This document shows, piece after piece, positions 34,790 through 45,100 of a stretch of DNA of 64,000 nucleotides. Source of the DNA: DAOQVR01 sp035341665. GTDB lineage: Bacteria; Chloroflexota; Anaerolineae; JAAYZQ01. The DNA is taken from contig DAOQVR010000001.1 of the NCBI GenBank assembly GCA_035341665.1, positions 372,001 to 436,000 on the forward strand, given 5' to 3'. The notes beneath the pieces are model-generated. The model was not told the origin of the DNA, searched no databases, and was given only the letters and a program-made list of their open reading frames with translations. Position 1 is the stretch's first letter; every line of letters starts with the position of its first letter. A program made the translations under genes and the position numbers.

Positions 34790-36457
34790 ATGCCGTCCCG
34801 AAAGACTACCTATTTCGCGCAGTTAACAGATGCCGACGAGTTTGAATCGTTGGTAAGAGACCTTTGCGCCTTTGAATGGGGAGACCCGCATACGCAGAAG
34901 TTTGGACGGAGAGGACAAAAGCAATTTGGAGTAGACGTCTATGGTAAACCAATCGATCTTGATGGACTTTACCGGGCTGCCCAGTGCAAATTGAGATCCA
35001 GGACGCATCACTTGGACGAGAAGGAAATTGAGGATGAGGTCCACGATGCTAGACACTTTCCCCATTCTCTGGATGCTTTGATAATAGCCACTGACGCGCC
35101 GCGTGATACACGTACGCAAATCCTAGTTGATCAAATCTCTGATCGTGAAGTTCGCGCTGGCAATTTCCGAGTCGCTATCTGGTTTTGGGAAGACATCACT
35201 GAGCGGCTTGCAGCGCATCCAACCCTCATGGTGAGCTACTACAAGGACTATTTTGCCAGTCTTACCACACTTCCCATCGTTGAAAAACTTGTTGATATTC
35301 CACTCCATGTTGCATTTCGAGCGATTCAGCCATCGTCAGATGTGAGCCATCTCCAGGCGCTGCTGCAATTAAGAGGAATACGAACTCCTAAGCCAGACGA
35401 GCTGCAAACTATCTTCATAGAGTTTCAGTCCGCTCGAGCACTCGACGGTCTCGTGTTTCAGTACAATCGGATGCAAGATGAATCGGATACTGCTGCCATC
35501 CAACGGCTAGCAGGCACTATACTGAGACACGTAGGCGAAGTTGATAAGAACTGTCCCGTGTTTGCCGTTCTTCCAGAAGGATTGAGAAGGCCACTCCTGG
35601 AGTGTATTGAATCTTTAGGTGGTGACACTCAGAGGCTCGTAGTTCTTGCCGATGAGTTGCCTTATAATGAAATCGCAGACCGCATCTTTGGCCCTGTGTT
35701 CGATTTTGGCTATGGGCGACGTGGTAGCTTGACTACAATAGACATTACAGCGAGAACCAGTCCAAGTAAACCGTTCTCAGCCCTTCTAGACATAGACTGG
35801 TGCTCGTGCCTAGGCATAGATCGTTTCCCAGATGCAAGAGAGTGGCAAGAGACTTGCGTCCCTGCCCTAGAAGTCGCAACTCGGGCAGTTCTGTCGTTAC
35901 GAGACGGCTCCAGGATCCAAATCGATTGCAGGTTCCCACTACCCGCGGCGATTGCGCTCGGCTATTACTTCAATCTTCGGGTTGCTCGAATAGGCGTGTG
36001 GGCGCGCAGAGTCAACGTGAGCGACTTTAAGAAACAGCTCTGGATGTCCGATGGCGAACCTGCTAACTCGACTTGCTCTATTGAGTGGATGAAGCAAACT
36101 GGGAATGGTGGACATAGTGCAATCGTTGAGTTAACTACGCAAGTAAGTATTCACAAAGCTGTCGAGATTTTCGCCAGAAGGGCAGGATTGACAGCGGATA
36201 TGTGGGTTGAGATAAGCCTCAACAATTGCGAGTCTCGTGGAAGCAACATTGATGAAGGCGTCGGAGTCGCCTATGCAAATACGGTAGGCAAGCACATTCG
36301 GCATCTCAATGCGATGGGTGTGACAGATATCCATCTTTTCGCCCGCATGCCTTCTGCTTTGGCAGTTCTGATTGGTCAAAGATTACAGGCATGCGGCCGT
36401 GTTCATCTTTACTGGTTTGACAATCCAACATATCGGTTTGCGTTCACACTAGAGTAG
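34790..36457 (+). CDS. cap4: CBASS effector Cap4: nuclease fused to SAVED domain
   Basis: A 555-aa protein. The N-terminal ~130 residues are a PD-(D/E)XK-type nuclease: D-E-F-E-S-L-V near residue 17, G-V-D near 47-49 and Q-C-K at 65-67. The C-terminal half, from about residue 310, shows features of the SAVED nucleotide-sensing domain: an H-I-R-H-L-N-A-x-G-V-T-D-I-H-L-F strand and a P-x-A-L-A-V-L-I-G helix. In Cap4 the SAVED domain binds the cyclic oligonucleotide made by the CD-NTase and activates DNA degradation. The gene is first in the four-gene operon. Base composition is lower in G+C than the surrounding element. Confidence 0.88.
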   Translation: MPSRKTTYFAQLTDADEFESLVRDLCAFEWGDPHTQKFGRRGQKQFGVDVYGKPIDLDGLYRAAQCKLRSRTHHLDEKEIEDEVHDARHFPHSLDALIIATDAPRDTRTQILVDQISDREVRAGNFRVAIWFWEDITERLAAHPTLMVSYYKDYFASLTTLPIVEKLVDIPLHVAFRAIQPSSDVSHLQALLQLRGIRTPKPDELQTIFIEFQSARALDGLVFQYNRMQDESDTAAIQRLAGTILRHVGEVDKNCPVFAVLPEGLRRPLLECIESLGGDTQRLVVLADELPYNEIADRIFGPVFDFGYGRRGSLTTIDITARTSPSKPFSALLDIDWCSCLGIDRFPDAREWQETCVPALEVATRAVLSLRDGSRIQIDCRFPLPAAIALGYYFNLRVARIGVWARRVNVSDFKKQLWMSDGEPANSTCSIEWMKQTGNGGHSAIVELTTQVSIHKAVEIFARRAGLTADMWVEISLNNCESRGSNIDEGVGVAYANTVGKHIRHLNAMGVTDIHLFARMPSALAVLIGQRLQACGRVHLYWFDNPTYRFAFTLE

Positions 36458-36471
36458 GAAGGAGTAAAACC

Positions 36472-37575
36472 GTGGCGACACTTGATGATCTGTTTAGGGA
36501 ATTCCTGTCAACAATTGAGCCGTCAGAAGCTGCAGTTACTCGAGCCAAGACAGCACACGAGGATCTGCGAAAGGATCTAGAAAAAGACGAAACATACGGT
36601 CCCTATGTTGCGAGGACGCTGCTATCCGGTTCATACGGTCGTCACACTGCAATTCAGCACATCAAAGATGTTGACGTGATCATCCAGACGACCTTCACCA
36701 AGGAGATACTTCGAGAAAAGAAGCGGGAGGATGAGTCAGAACAACGATGTCTCCTGCGATTGACTCAGGAAGCAATAAGACGAACCGGAAGAGTAGCATC
36801 AACCCGGCAACGCCGACGCTCCATCTATGTGAAACTACCCGAAGAGATCAACGACTTGGGCGAGCCTAGTCCCGAGCTCACAATGGACATAGTTCCTGTG
36901 TTGATCCAAACTGACAAAGATGAAGATCCTATGACAATCGCAGATAAGGAGTTGGTGGGCTGGTACGATACATATCCAATCACCCAACTGGCAGACAGTA
37001 GAGAAAGAAACAAGCGCAGTTCGGTTATCGGGACACGCCACAGCTACAAACCAGTTGTAAAGATGTTCAAGGCGTGGAAACAAGCACACTTCCGTTCTAC
37101 CAAGACCCCCAAGGGATTTGTGCTGGAGTGTCTCGCTGCTAGATACCACGACCCGGAAGCAAGCACCTGGATTGAGGCTATCCACGGTCTGTTTCAGAGC
37201 ATATGTGACAAGTGGCCAGATCCAGACCGATTGACGGACGTTCCAGAGGTTCCAGATATCTCTAACTTATCATCGGTATCGATTCCCATCGCCAAGGAAC
37301 CAGAAGATGCACGCAAGGTTCTGCGCAAAGTTCATCAGCACCTTCTACTAGTGGAACAAGCTATGGAGGAATCCAAATCCGATCTGGCCAAGAGTGCCAA
37401 GACTCTGCAAAGAGTCTTTGGCGAAGATTGCGACATAGTCTGCTTTCCCCTGCCAGAGGATGACAGCGTCAGCAGCGAAGACAGTCATGACAATATGGGA
37501 AGTGTTAAGTCGAGTCCTTTCGTCGTGGGAAGCAGGAGTAACGTGAGGGAGGCGCCACCGTTTGGCAATGTCTGA
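36472..37575 (+). CDS. CBASS CD-NTase (cGAS/DncV-like nucleotidyltransferase)
   Basis: A 367-aa nucleotidyltransferase. The signature G-S-Y-G-R-H-T (G53-S54) is followed by D66-V-D68, and a third Asp is at D139 (T-M-D-I-V-P). This is the catalytic triad of CD-NTases, which make cyclic di- or trinucleotides on phage infection. GTG start at 36472 with GGAG upstream. The C-terminal end (residues 320-367) is a Ser/Asp-rich tail, possibly the site that Cap2 modifies in type II CBASS. Second gene in the operon. The exact CD-NTase clade cannot be assigned by eye. Confidence 0.9.
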   Translation: MATLDDLFREFLSTIEPSEAAVTRAKTAHEDLRKDLEKDETYGPYVARTLLSGSYGRHTAIQHIKDVDVIIQTTFTKEILREKKREDESEQRCLLRLTQEAIRRTGRVASTRQRRRSIYVKLPEEINDLGEPSPELTMDIVPVLIQTDKDEDPMTIADKELVGWYDTYPITQLADSRERNKRSSVIGTRHSYKPVVKMFKAWKQAHFRSTKTPKGFVLECLAARYHDPEASTWIEAIHGLFQSICDKWPDPDRLTDVPEVPDISNLSSVSIPIAKEPEDARKVLRKVHQHLLLVEQAMEESKSDLAKSAKTLQRVFGEDCDIVCFPLPEDDSVSSEDSHDNMGSVKSSPFVVGSRSNVREAPPFGNV

Positions 37576-39325
37576 TGCGAGGGGTCAGCATCGTAGAGAC
37601 TTTGAGACTTGGTTGCAGGATGCAGGCTTTAGCCTCATTCCAGAAATTCAGGACCTGCCTGGAACCGATTGCTTGTGGCTTGGCAGCATATCCGTAGAGT
37701 GGCTGAACGGGAGCACAGGTTCTCTGGAAAGAGCGGAGCACAAAGTCGCGATCTTTTTACCGACAAGCTTCCCATACCGCGCGCCAACAGTAGTTTGCGT
37801 AGACCAGCCACCTCTCACTCCGAGCTGGCATCTATCGCCGAGCATAGAACAGACTCTATGCTTGTGGGATGCAGAAGCTGGTTGGCGCCCCTACATCAGT
37901 GCCCAGCGACTCTTGAAACGGATTGAGGAATGGTTTTACCACTACCATACTGACAACTGGCCATCTGATTCTGAAATGCCTGATCTTCATAGATACTTGC
38001 GTTGTGTAGGGGTCGTTGTTACTGGGGAAGAATGGAATCCACCCAACGACAGGAAGGATGGCAGGTTTACCCTCTGGCGTTATTATCAAGGTGATCCCGA
38101 GTTGCATCCGTGCATTGCATCGTGTGGAAATGATATTCTTGAGTTAGCGCGAGATAAGAAACCAGAGACAAGACTGGTTCAGAACCTGTTATTCAACGTA
38201 GAGCAGAGCAAGCGACACTCCGGCGTGTGGTTTCGCTTGGCCAAACCGTTTGTGCCACCTGATAGTCTCGCCGAACTGCTGACGTGTATTGATGTAGGCC
38301 TAGATGCCGAAAAAGGTTCAGCCGAAAGAATCTGCCGCTCTCTACTGGGGCAGGAATTGTCAGAGCCAGGGTTTCCTTTGGCGATTGGCTATACGGACGG
38401 CCAAGATCAAGAGCACTGGTTGTTTCTTTGGGCAGAGTTATCTGATGGGAATAGAAGGAAACATGAAATACCTTGGTCAAGGGCCGAGAGACTAACTGAG
38501 ATTAAACTGACAAGTTTCCAGACAGCACCAGCAGCAAAAGGAGCGTTACTCCGCCGTTCTGCTTATTTGAGCAAAAAGCTCTCATCCTGCAAAGTCATTG
38601 TCTTTGGACTAGGTGCTCTGGGAAGTAGCGTTGCCCTGTTGCTTGCAAAAGCAGGCATTGGCGAAATTCGACTGGTCGATCACGATGTAGTAATGCCGGG
38701 CAATGCCATGCGTCATATCTGCGGACTCAATTTAACCGGACTTCCCAAGACTGTCGCAGTCAAGTTGGTCGTCTCAAAACACAATCCCGACTGCAATGTC
38801 TTAACACTGAGTTCAAGCTGGGAAGCCAAGCAGCTGAGGAGCTATATGGAAGGGTGCGATATCGTTGTTGACACTACAGCTAATTACAACTTCTCCTTGT
38901 ACCTTAATGAATTGTGCGTTACATTCGATCATCCTGTCATCTTTGCCACCACGTATCGTCGTGCTTCAATCGGTAGGGTGATTGTTCACCGAGACAGCAA
39001 TGATCCTTGTCTGGCCTGCTATGCAGATGCCCCCAGATTCTGGGCGGAACACGATTATCCTATTATTCCACCGTCCTTTGATCACGCATTTATCGAAGAC
39101 GGCTGTGGTGCTGTTACGGAAGAAGCTGTTGCATTGGATGTCGAAGCAGTTGCCAATCTTACTGCACGCACAACGATAAAAGTCACGCAAGGAGAATTTA
39201 GGAATCGAAACCTGGCAGTTCTAGTCAACGAAGTCAACCCTGATGTAGAGGGCATTCTGGCTCAAGAAGGTGTACATTGGAGGCAAAATAAACGTCTCGC
39301 GAAATGCTCGATATGTCGCAGCTAA
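37562..39325 (+). CDS. cap2: CBASS Cap2: E2-E1 ubiquitin-transfer-like enzyme
   Basis: A protein of ~587 aa. The N-terminal ~140 residues are E2-like with the active-site Cys near residue 100 (Q-T-L-C-L-W). From about 340 there is an E1-like ThiF/adenylation domain (V-I-V-F-G-L-G-A-L-G-S, D373, N-A-M-R-H), with a further Cys in N-D-P-C-L-A-C for transfer. Cap2 attaches the CD-NTase C-terminus to targets and primes it. The start is TTG at 37562 (GGAGG about 9 nt upstream) or ATG at 37568. It overlaps the CD-NTase gene by several bases. Third gene in the operon. Confidence 0.88.
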   Translation: MAMSDARGQHRRDFETWLQDAGFSLIPEIQDLPGTDCLWLGSISVEWLNGSTGSLERAEHKVAIFLPTSFPYRAPTVVCVDQPPLTPSWHLSPSIEQTLCLWDAEAGWRPYISAQRLLKRIEEWFYHYHTDNWPSDSEMPDLHRYLRCVGVVVTGEEWNPPNDRKDGRFTLWRYYQGDPELHPCIASCGNDILELARDKKPETRLVQNLLFNVEQSKRHSGVWFRLAKPFVPPDSLAELLTCIDVGLDAEKGSAERICRSLLGQELSEPGFPLAIGYTDGQDQEHWLFLWAELSDGNRRKHEIPWSRAERLTEIKLTSFQTAPAAKGALLRRSAYLSKKLSSCKVIVFGLGALGSSVALLLAKAGIGEIRLVDHDVVMPGNAMRHICGLNLTGLPKTVAVKLVVSKHNPDCNVLTLSSSWEAKQLRSYMEGCDIVVDTTANYNFSLYLNELCVTFDHPVIFATTYRRASIGRVIVHRDSNDPCLACYADAPRFWAEHDYPIIPPSFDHAFIEDGCGAVTEEAVALDVEAVANLTARTTIKVTQGEFRNRNLAVLVNEVNPDVEGILAQEGVHWRQNKRLAKCSICRS

Positions 39326-39792
39326 ACCAGATTGCACTGTGCAAAGTGTTGGAAACAGTCGAACTCTATCTCAGAGAAGAGAGTGCAAGAGCTTTCCCCA
39401 ACGAAACAGGCGGGATGCTGGTAGGGCGACTTGAGGAAAACTGTGCTGTCATAACCGATGCTACAGGCCCTGGACCTAGGGCACTCCATTCACCATCCTC
39501 ATTCCGGAGAGATGGCGACTACAGCCAAGTGGTGCTAGACAACATAGTAGTTAAGTCAGACGGATTGAATGACTATATCGGAGAATGGCATTCTCATCCC
39601 GTCCATTGTTCACCAAGTGTGAAAGACCGAGATGCGATGCGTTGGATCGCTAACAACTCTAACTACGCGGCACCTTGTCCATTAATGGCTCTTTGTACTC
39701 GTCAATCCACTGGCATCTGGTACCTCACATTTTTCGTGCTAGATAATGGGTGTTTTCGGGTACTGGAGTTGAGCAGCAACAGAAATGGCTAA
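39304..39792 (+). CDS. cap3: CBASS Cap3: JAB/JAMM deconjugating peptidase
   Basis: A 162-aa metallopeptidase. E34 (N-E-T-G-G), H96-S-H98-P and S105-x-x-D108 form the JAMM zinc site: E-W-H-S-H-P followed by S-V-K-D-R-D. Cap3 removes the CD-NTase conjugates made by Cap2. The gene overlaps the Cap2 end, and a second ATG at 39313 is possible. With Cap4, CD-NTase and Cap2 it completes a type II CBASS. Last gene of the operon; no clear terminator follows. Confidence 0.88.
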   Translation: MLDMSQLNQIALCKVLETVELYLREESARAFPNETGGMLVGRLEENCAVITDATGPGPRALHSPSSFRRDGDYSQVVLDNIVVKSDGLNDYIGEWHSHPVHCSPSVKDRDAMRWIANNSNYAAPCPLMALCTRQSTGIWYLTFFVLDNGCFRVLELSSNRNG

Positions 39793-39958
39793 ACAAACCT
39801 TGCCAAAAAGCTCTGCCATCTTCGCACGTTTTTGAACCACTTGCGGTTGTGCTGGATAACCGAAGATCGGTTACAAGTACAAGCGTCTTCAGTTAGTCCA
39901 ACATCACCTTTCGGCCTTTTTTTACGTGTTTCGCTTGTGGTGTGTACACTTGCACTTG

Positions 39959-41950
39959 CTAACGCGCTACATCTTGGGGGTGCAGTCCATGTGCGATCAG
40001 GCTCCAGTCCACGCCTTCCGTGAGCAGAGTTCGCGCTTCCGCCAGATTAAAGCGTGCCGTCTTTTCAAATATCAGTACGCGTGGGTGGTCGTAGACGCTG
40101 AATGCCTCTTCGGCGGGTGGAAGTGTGATCACGAGCGGCTGCGCCTGCTGGACGTAGGCCGCTTCCATCAAGGGGAAGGGGCACTCCTGGTCGGGGAACT
40201 GGAACGGGCCGAGCGCCGGGCGAGAGGTAAAATCGGCGACCAGATCAAACCCCAGCTCGCCGCTGAACAGCCTGCGATAGTAGTTGATCGTCATTGGATA
40301 GCGGGCCGGCAGGCGCGGGATAGAAGCGTAGAGGCGGTTGCTGGCAAGAAAGATATAGTCGGCCTGGTCGAGCCAGGCAATCATTTGCTCCAGCTTTTCC
40401 GACGTGTCCTCGTTATAGTTCTGCATCTCAAGGCCGGTGTACATCCCGGCAAAAGGGTTGTGCCCGTCTATCGGCAGCGGCAGCCCCCAGTCCCAATGCT
40501 CGTTGGCGACCACGGACCCTGCCGGCGCGTGGTCATAGATCCAGCGCGACGCCGCCACGCGCGTGTTCGGTCGGGTATAGATCGAAAAAACGGCGAGCGC
40601 CCACAACATCGTGAGCCCGACGACCAGCGCAGCCAGCCCCACGCCTGCCCGCCGCCGCCACCCGGTTGAACCGGCGACGATCCGAACCAGCAGGTAGGCG
40701 GCCAGGATGGCAAGGAGAGGGTAGAGCGGCAGGAAATAGCGCATCGCCTTGACCCAGCGCGTAGCCTGGTAGAAAAAGAGGAGCGTCGCCCAGCTCCACA
40801 CGACCAGGTGCGCGAGCTTGCCGCGCAGCAGCTCGTAGCCCGCCAGCGCCCAGCCGGCCCACGCCGCTAGCCCAAGGGGCAACCCCATGCCCCACACCAC
40901 CATGTTCATCCAGGGAAAGAGGATGGGGGCGCGGTTCGTCCACTGCCGGCCGGACGGGAGATCCATCTCGCCGTTCTGTTCCGCCTGGATCTGACCCAAC
41001 CGCTCGAACCAATCGGGGCTCGGCTTCACATCCAAGAAGCTGGGTCCCTCAAACGCGTAGGGCTGTGCGATGCGAAAGGCGACCAACGACAGCGCGCCGG
41101 CGAGGACGAGAGGTGGGATCACGAGAAGCAGTGAGCGGAGCACTGGCCGGGGGGATGGGGCGCGGACGGCGCGCAGCCACCACCACGCTCCGGCCAGGGC
41201 GACGAACAGAGCGGCTAACGCCGCACTCACTTTGCACGCCGTCGCCAGGCCGGTGGCGATGCCGGCGAGGCCGAAATCGAGCCACGAAGGCCCGCGCGAG
41301 ACGCCGGCCTGTCCCGCCCGCACGGAAAAATAGGCGGTCAGGACCATGAAGAAGGTCGCTGCACTGTCTACCGTGAAAAAGTGTGCCTGCTGGATGGTAA
41401 ACGGGGTGAACGCGGCGAACACCATCGCCAGTAAGCCCGTAGCCTGACCGTACAGCCGGCGTCCGATCAGGTAGACGATCACGACGGTGCCCGCGTCAAA
41501 GAGTGCCGAAAAGAACCGGCCGACCAGGGCGCTGGCAGAGCCGGCAAAGGCGCCGAATGTGCACGCTGCCCTCCACGCCGGATCGGGCAGCCTGTTCAGG
41601 ACAGCGCTTATTCCGCCCGAGGGCGCCTGGCAGCTCCTGTCGAGCCACTCGGCCGTCCACCGTGTCAGGAATAGAGGCAGCGTCCCATAGCTGTACACGT
41701 AGCCGCTGTTTCGGCAGTTGAGGGGCGAATTGTGGGTGTCAAAGTAGAGGGAAGGGCTGTCGGGCACGTGGATCACGCTGGTGATGATGCGCATGTGCCC
41801 TTCGTCTGGGTGGATCCACTGTCCCTCATCCCAATTCAGACCGGTGAAGCGCAGATAGGCCGCCGCGCACAGGATGCCGACAAACAACAGCCAGTGCCAG
41901 GCCGGTGTACTATGTGCGCGTTCAACTTTGTCGCTGTCCATCTTGTTCAC
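39959..41950 (-). CDS. Membrane glycosyltransferase, GT39/PMT-like
   Basis: A 663-aa integral membrane protein. The N-terminal region after the first membrane helix carries G-L-N-W-D-E-G and an H-P-D-E-G segment in the first loop, the acidic site expected of GT-C type transferases (ArnT/PMT family). About ten further hydrophobic segments follow, then a soluble C-terminal ~160 residues. It transfers sugars from a polyprenyl-phosphate donor at the membrane. Substrate unknown. It is not functionally linked to the CBASS genes and probably belongs to chromosome-type content. Promoter at 42042-42070. Confidence 0.82.
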   Translation of the reverse strand: MNKMDSDKVERAHSTPAWHWLLFVGILCAAAYLRFTGLNWDEGQWIHPDEGHMRIITSVIHVPDSPSLYFDTHNSPLNCRNSGYVYSYGTLPLFLTRWTAEWLDRSCQAPSGGISAVLNRLPDPAWRAACTFGAFAGSASALVGRFFSALFDAGTVVIVYLIGRRLYGQATGLLAMVFAAFTPFTIQQAHFFTVDSAATFFMVLTAYFSVRAGQAGVSRGPSWLDFGLAGIATGLATACKVSAALAALFVALAGAWWWLRAVRAPSPRPVLRSLLLVIPPLVLAGALSLVAFRIAQPYAFEGPSFLDVKPSPDWFERLGQIQAEQNGEMDLPSGRQWTNRAPILFPWMNMVVWGMGLPLGLAAWAGWALAGYELLRGKLAHLVVWSWATLLFFYQATRWVKAMRYFLPLYPLLAILAAYLLVRIVAGSTGWRRRAGVGLAALVVGLTMLWALAVFSIYTRPNTRVAASRWIYDHAPAGSVVANEHWDWGLPLPIDGHNPFAGMYTGLEMQNYNEDTSEKLEQMIAWLDQADYIFLASNRLYASIPRLPARYPMTINYYRRLFSGELGFDLVADFTSRPALGPFQFPDQECPFPLMEAAYVQQAQPLVITLPPAEEAFSVYDHPRVLIFEKTARFNLAEARTLLTEGVDWSLIAHGLHPQDVAR

Positions 41951-42041
41951 TATTTCCAGTTCAGTTCTCGACAGGTGCAGGATGGCGAAGTGTCGAGTTG
42001 GTTTTCAATCAACAGTGATCCATCTTGAGTGCCTGGCGCTA

Positions 42042-42070
42042 TTATACCAATACTCGATCAATTCGTAAAG
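42042..42070 (-). promoter_or_regulatory. Promoter of the glycosyltransferase gene
   Basis: On the minus strand TTTACG (42070-42065, 4 of 6) is followed after 17 bp by TATAAT (42047-42042, perfect -10), about 90 bp before the ATG at 41950. The rest of 41951-42197 shows nothing else. Confidence 0.6.
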
Positions 42071-42197
42071 GATAGGGAGGCAGTGGCTTTGGTGGAGAGG
42101 GTAGGATGGCTCACCAAGATTCAGTTGTTGCAGTTGATACCTGTATTCACCAGTCCATCAGAGTGCTCATGGCAGATGTTCCACCCGGTGCTATTTG

Positions 42198-45100
42198 TTA
42201 GCCATCCTGATCTTTGAGCGGGGTTAGTGTACCGACGATTCGTTTCTGCCTTCCTTTTGCTCCTTCCGGTCGATAGAGCGTGGCAAGGTAGGTGCCCTCA
42301 CGCCGCGGCGCATCCTTTGGGAGATAGCCAATGCGCTGAATTCGATCGCCAGCCTGATTCAGCTCGTAGGCAGCCAATCTTCGCTCCGTTCGGCTGTAGC
42401 TATCCTCGTAATCCTCCAGTAGGACATGAATCCGGGTCGTACGCGGTTGATCATATTCCACCACACGTTCACCCAGGTTGTTGTCATGCTGAGCACCCAG
42501 GATGACAACCTCGCGCATCGGCCGGGGGCGTGGCGATTTCAGTTGATCCAGCATCTCGGGTCGAAAGGCATGGAACGCTGCGGATGCCGTCGCGCCAGGC
42601 CGTTCCGTCTCGTGTGCGGCGTGCCACACCGCCTGAGCCATGACCCGACGCTCCTGCGGATCTGTGTAGGTTGCACTCCAACCTTCCAGCTCCTGGATGG
42701 CACTGACCAGAGCCTTTTCGTCGTCGGTCTGCATCGCCCGTGCGATGGTGCGGTTGTAGGCTCGCACGCGTTCTCGTGCTTGGTTGTACTGGTCTGAAGT
42801 GAATTCTGAGGGCAGCATGTCCTTGAAGTGCTGTGGCGGCTGAGGGGCTCGCTCCCAGGCGCGGAACTGGAGGGTGGTATGGTTCCAGAGGTGAGAGACA
42901 GCATCCTTGCTGGGCGACAGCCGGGTCTCGCGGGTAAAGATGTCCGGGTCCTTGTGCACGTCCAGCCACACCAGGTCCCTGCCCACCTTCTTGCGCACCT
43001 CGTTCACATAGTCCATGTTCGCCGATGTGTCGTACTTGAACTTGTCCACCTCGGCCTGCAGTTCTTCAGCCAGCCGGCTGATGGCCCGCTCCCTCTGTTC
43101 GCGCGGGTAGCGGTCAGCGGCGTTCACCCGCGAGATGGTGTAAACGATCTGGCCGAGGGAGCTGTCCATGTTCTTGAGCGCCTGGCGGGCCGCCTGATCC
43201 CGATTGTAGCGGTGAGCGAGGCTGTACAGATCGGATTTGCGGCGCGCGATCCAGCCGTGGCTGTCAAAACCATGGGCTTCGGCCATCTCGACCGCTTCGT
43301 CCAGGCTCCGCCCTCGGTCGCCGGCCACGGCGCTCAGGGCGTCGGCCAACTCTGTTTTCTGCTCCGGCGCCAATGACTGCCCGTCGAGGTGATGACCCAA
43401 CTCCACCAGGAATTGGTCCCGGTGCCCACCCTGGTGGATGGCGGCCGACGCCAGCCACTTGCGGTTGCCGGCAGTGACGTCCTCCGCCCGCTCTGGCGCG
43501 ACGTGGGTCGCGAGGCGGCGCTTGACCTTTGGCGTCGTGCCCATGGAGCCCCATCCCTCGCGACGCACCTGGTCGACGAGGGGCGCCAGGTCGGACCAGT
43601 CGCGGTTCGGATGGGCGATCTCGTCCAGAGGCTTGTGGGGCGTGACAGGCATGATCTGAAAGTTGTCGCCGTCAAAGTCGCCGCCCACCCGCTTGGCGGT
43701 GGCGTGGCTCATAAAGACCACGCCCTCGTGCTTGCGGGCATACAGGAAAAAGCTGAGGAAGCGGCCCTCATCCGCCTCGCTGCCTGCCTCGAAGCCCAGC
43801 TTCTGCAGCTCCTTCCAACTGGTGACGTTTTGCCAGATCTGCACGTCGTGGCGGGTGCGGATGGGGTAACGCGTGGCCAGCACCTCGCCGGCGGGCAGGT
43901 CGGGACAGACGATGACGCCTTCCGGCAGCCAGTCCACGGCGCCCCGGAACGAGTCGGGCAGACCCATGAAGGACGGCACCTTGACCCCGCCGCCCACGGC
44001 CAGGTCGTGCCACGCCTGGCGCAGGCGGCGCTTGAGCCCGGATTGCACGTAGGGGTGGTCGATCAACTCCCCGCTGGCGTCGGCGGCCAGCACCTCTTCG
44101 AGGACCGCCGGTTCGCGGGCATCCTCCGCTTCCAGCTCGCCGCGCTCCGTCTCGTACACTTCGGCCTGCCGCTCCTCGCGCTCGATCTTTAAAAACTGAC
44201 GCGCCCCCTCACTGCTCTTCATCGCTTCGAGCAGCAGCGGGATCTGCGTATCGGCACGGGGAAAGATGCACTGCTCGACCAGGTCCGGGTCGAACCACTG
44301 CAGGATCTGGTAGCTGAGCTTGGTGCGGCGCTCCTGCGACCAGGCGACAAATCCCAGGTGGATGTCCAGCGTGTGCTCGCCAAAGGCAGGCACATTGCCC
44401 TTGAACGAGGAGTCGGGCAGGATCAGGTCGTAGTCGGGGTCGCGCCAGTCCATCTGTTTGAGCGTGCCCTTGCCCACGGCAATCGTGTCCTCGTCGAGGC
44501 GGATGCCGAGGCGGAACTGGCCGGCCTGGCTGCCGTCCTTGCCAAAGATCTCGGCTAGCCGCGCGCTCATCTTGCCGGCGCAGTCGCCGGTGCCCATCTC
44601 GCCTTCGGGCACGACGAGGATGCGGACGCCTTCGATGAGCTGCGGCTGCTGCTGGCAAGGGGATGCCAGCAGGCCGCCATAGGCCATGATCTTTTCAAAG
44701 GTGCCGGCCACCTGGCGGCCGACTTGCGCATCGGTGTACAGGAAGCGGCCCTCCTTGCGGGCACCGGTGGCTACGTCGAGGGCCAGGGCAGGCTGGCCAT
44801 CGATACTCTGCTGACTGCCAAGGTCCCGAGCCAGATCGTCGAGAACCGATTGCCAGTAGGCTTCGAGCTGTTCCGGGGTGGCACGTGGAGGCGGAGCGGG
44901 CACCTGGCCCAAGGCAACCTGGAGATCCGGAAACATGACCTGGAGCAGGCTGTTGTCCAGGTTGACCGGAGTCTCCAGATCCTCGCCGGTGGCGACGTCG
45001 TAGACCTGCAATGCGCGCCGATCCTTCCCTCGCCGGCCCACGGCTTCGGCTGGCTCTGATAGCGGCGGTTGCTCTGCTTTACGTTGCTCTCGCAGACTAG

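Noticed and set aside
39926..40669. Plus-strand open frame of 247 codons
   Set aside because: It is antisense to the GT39-like glycosyltransferase, which has the expected membrane segments.
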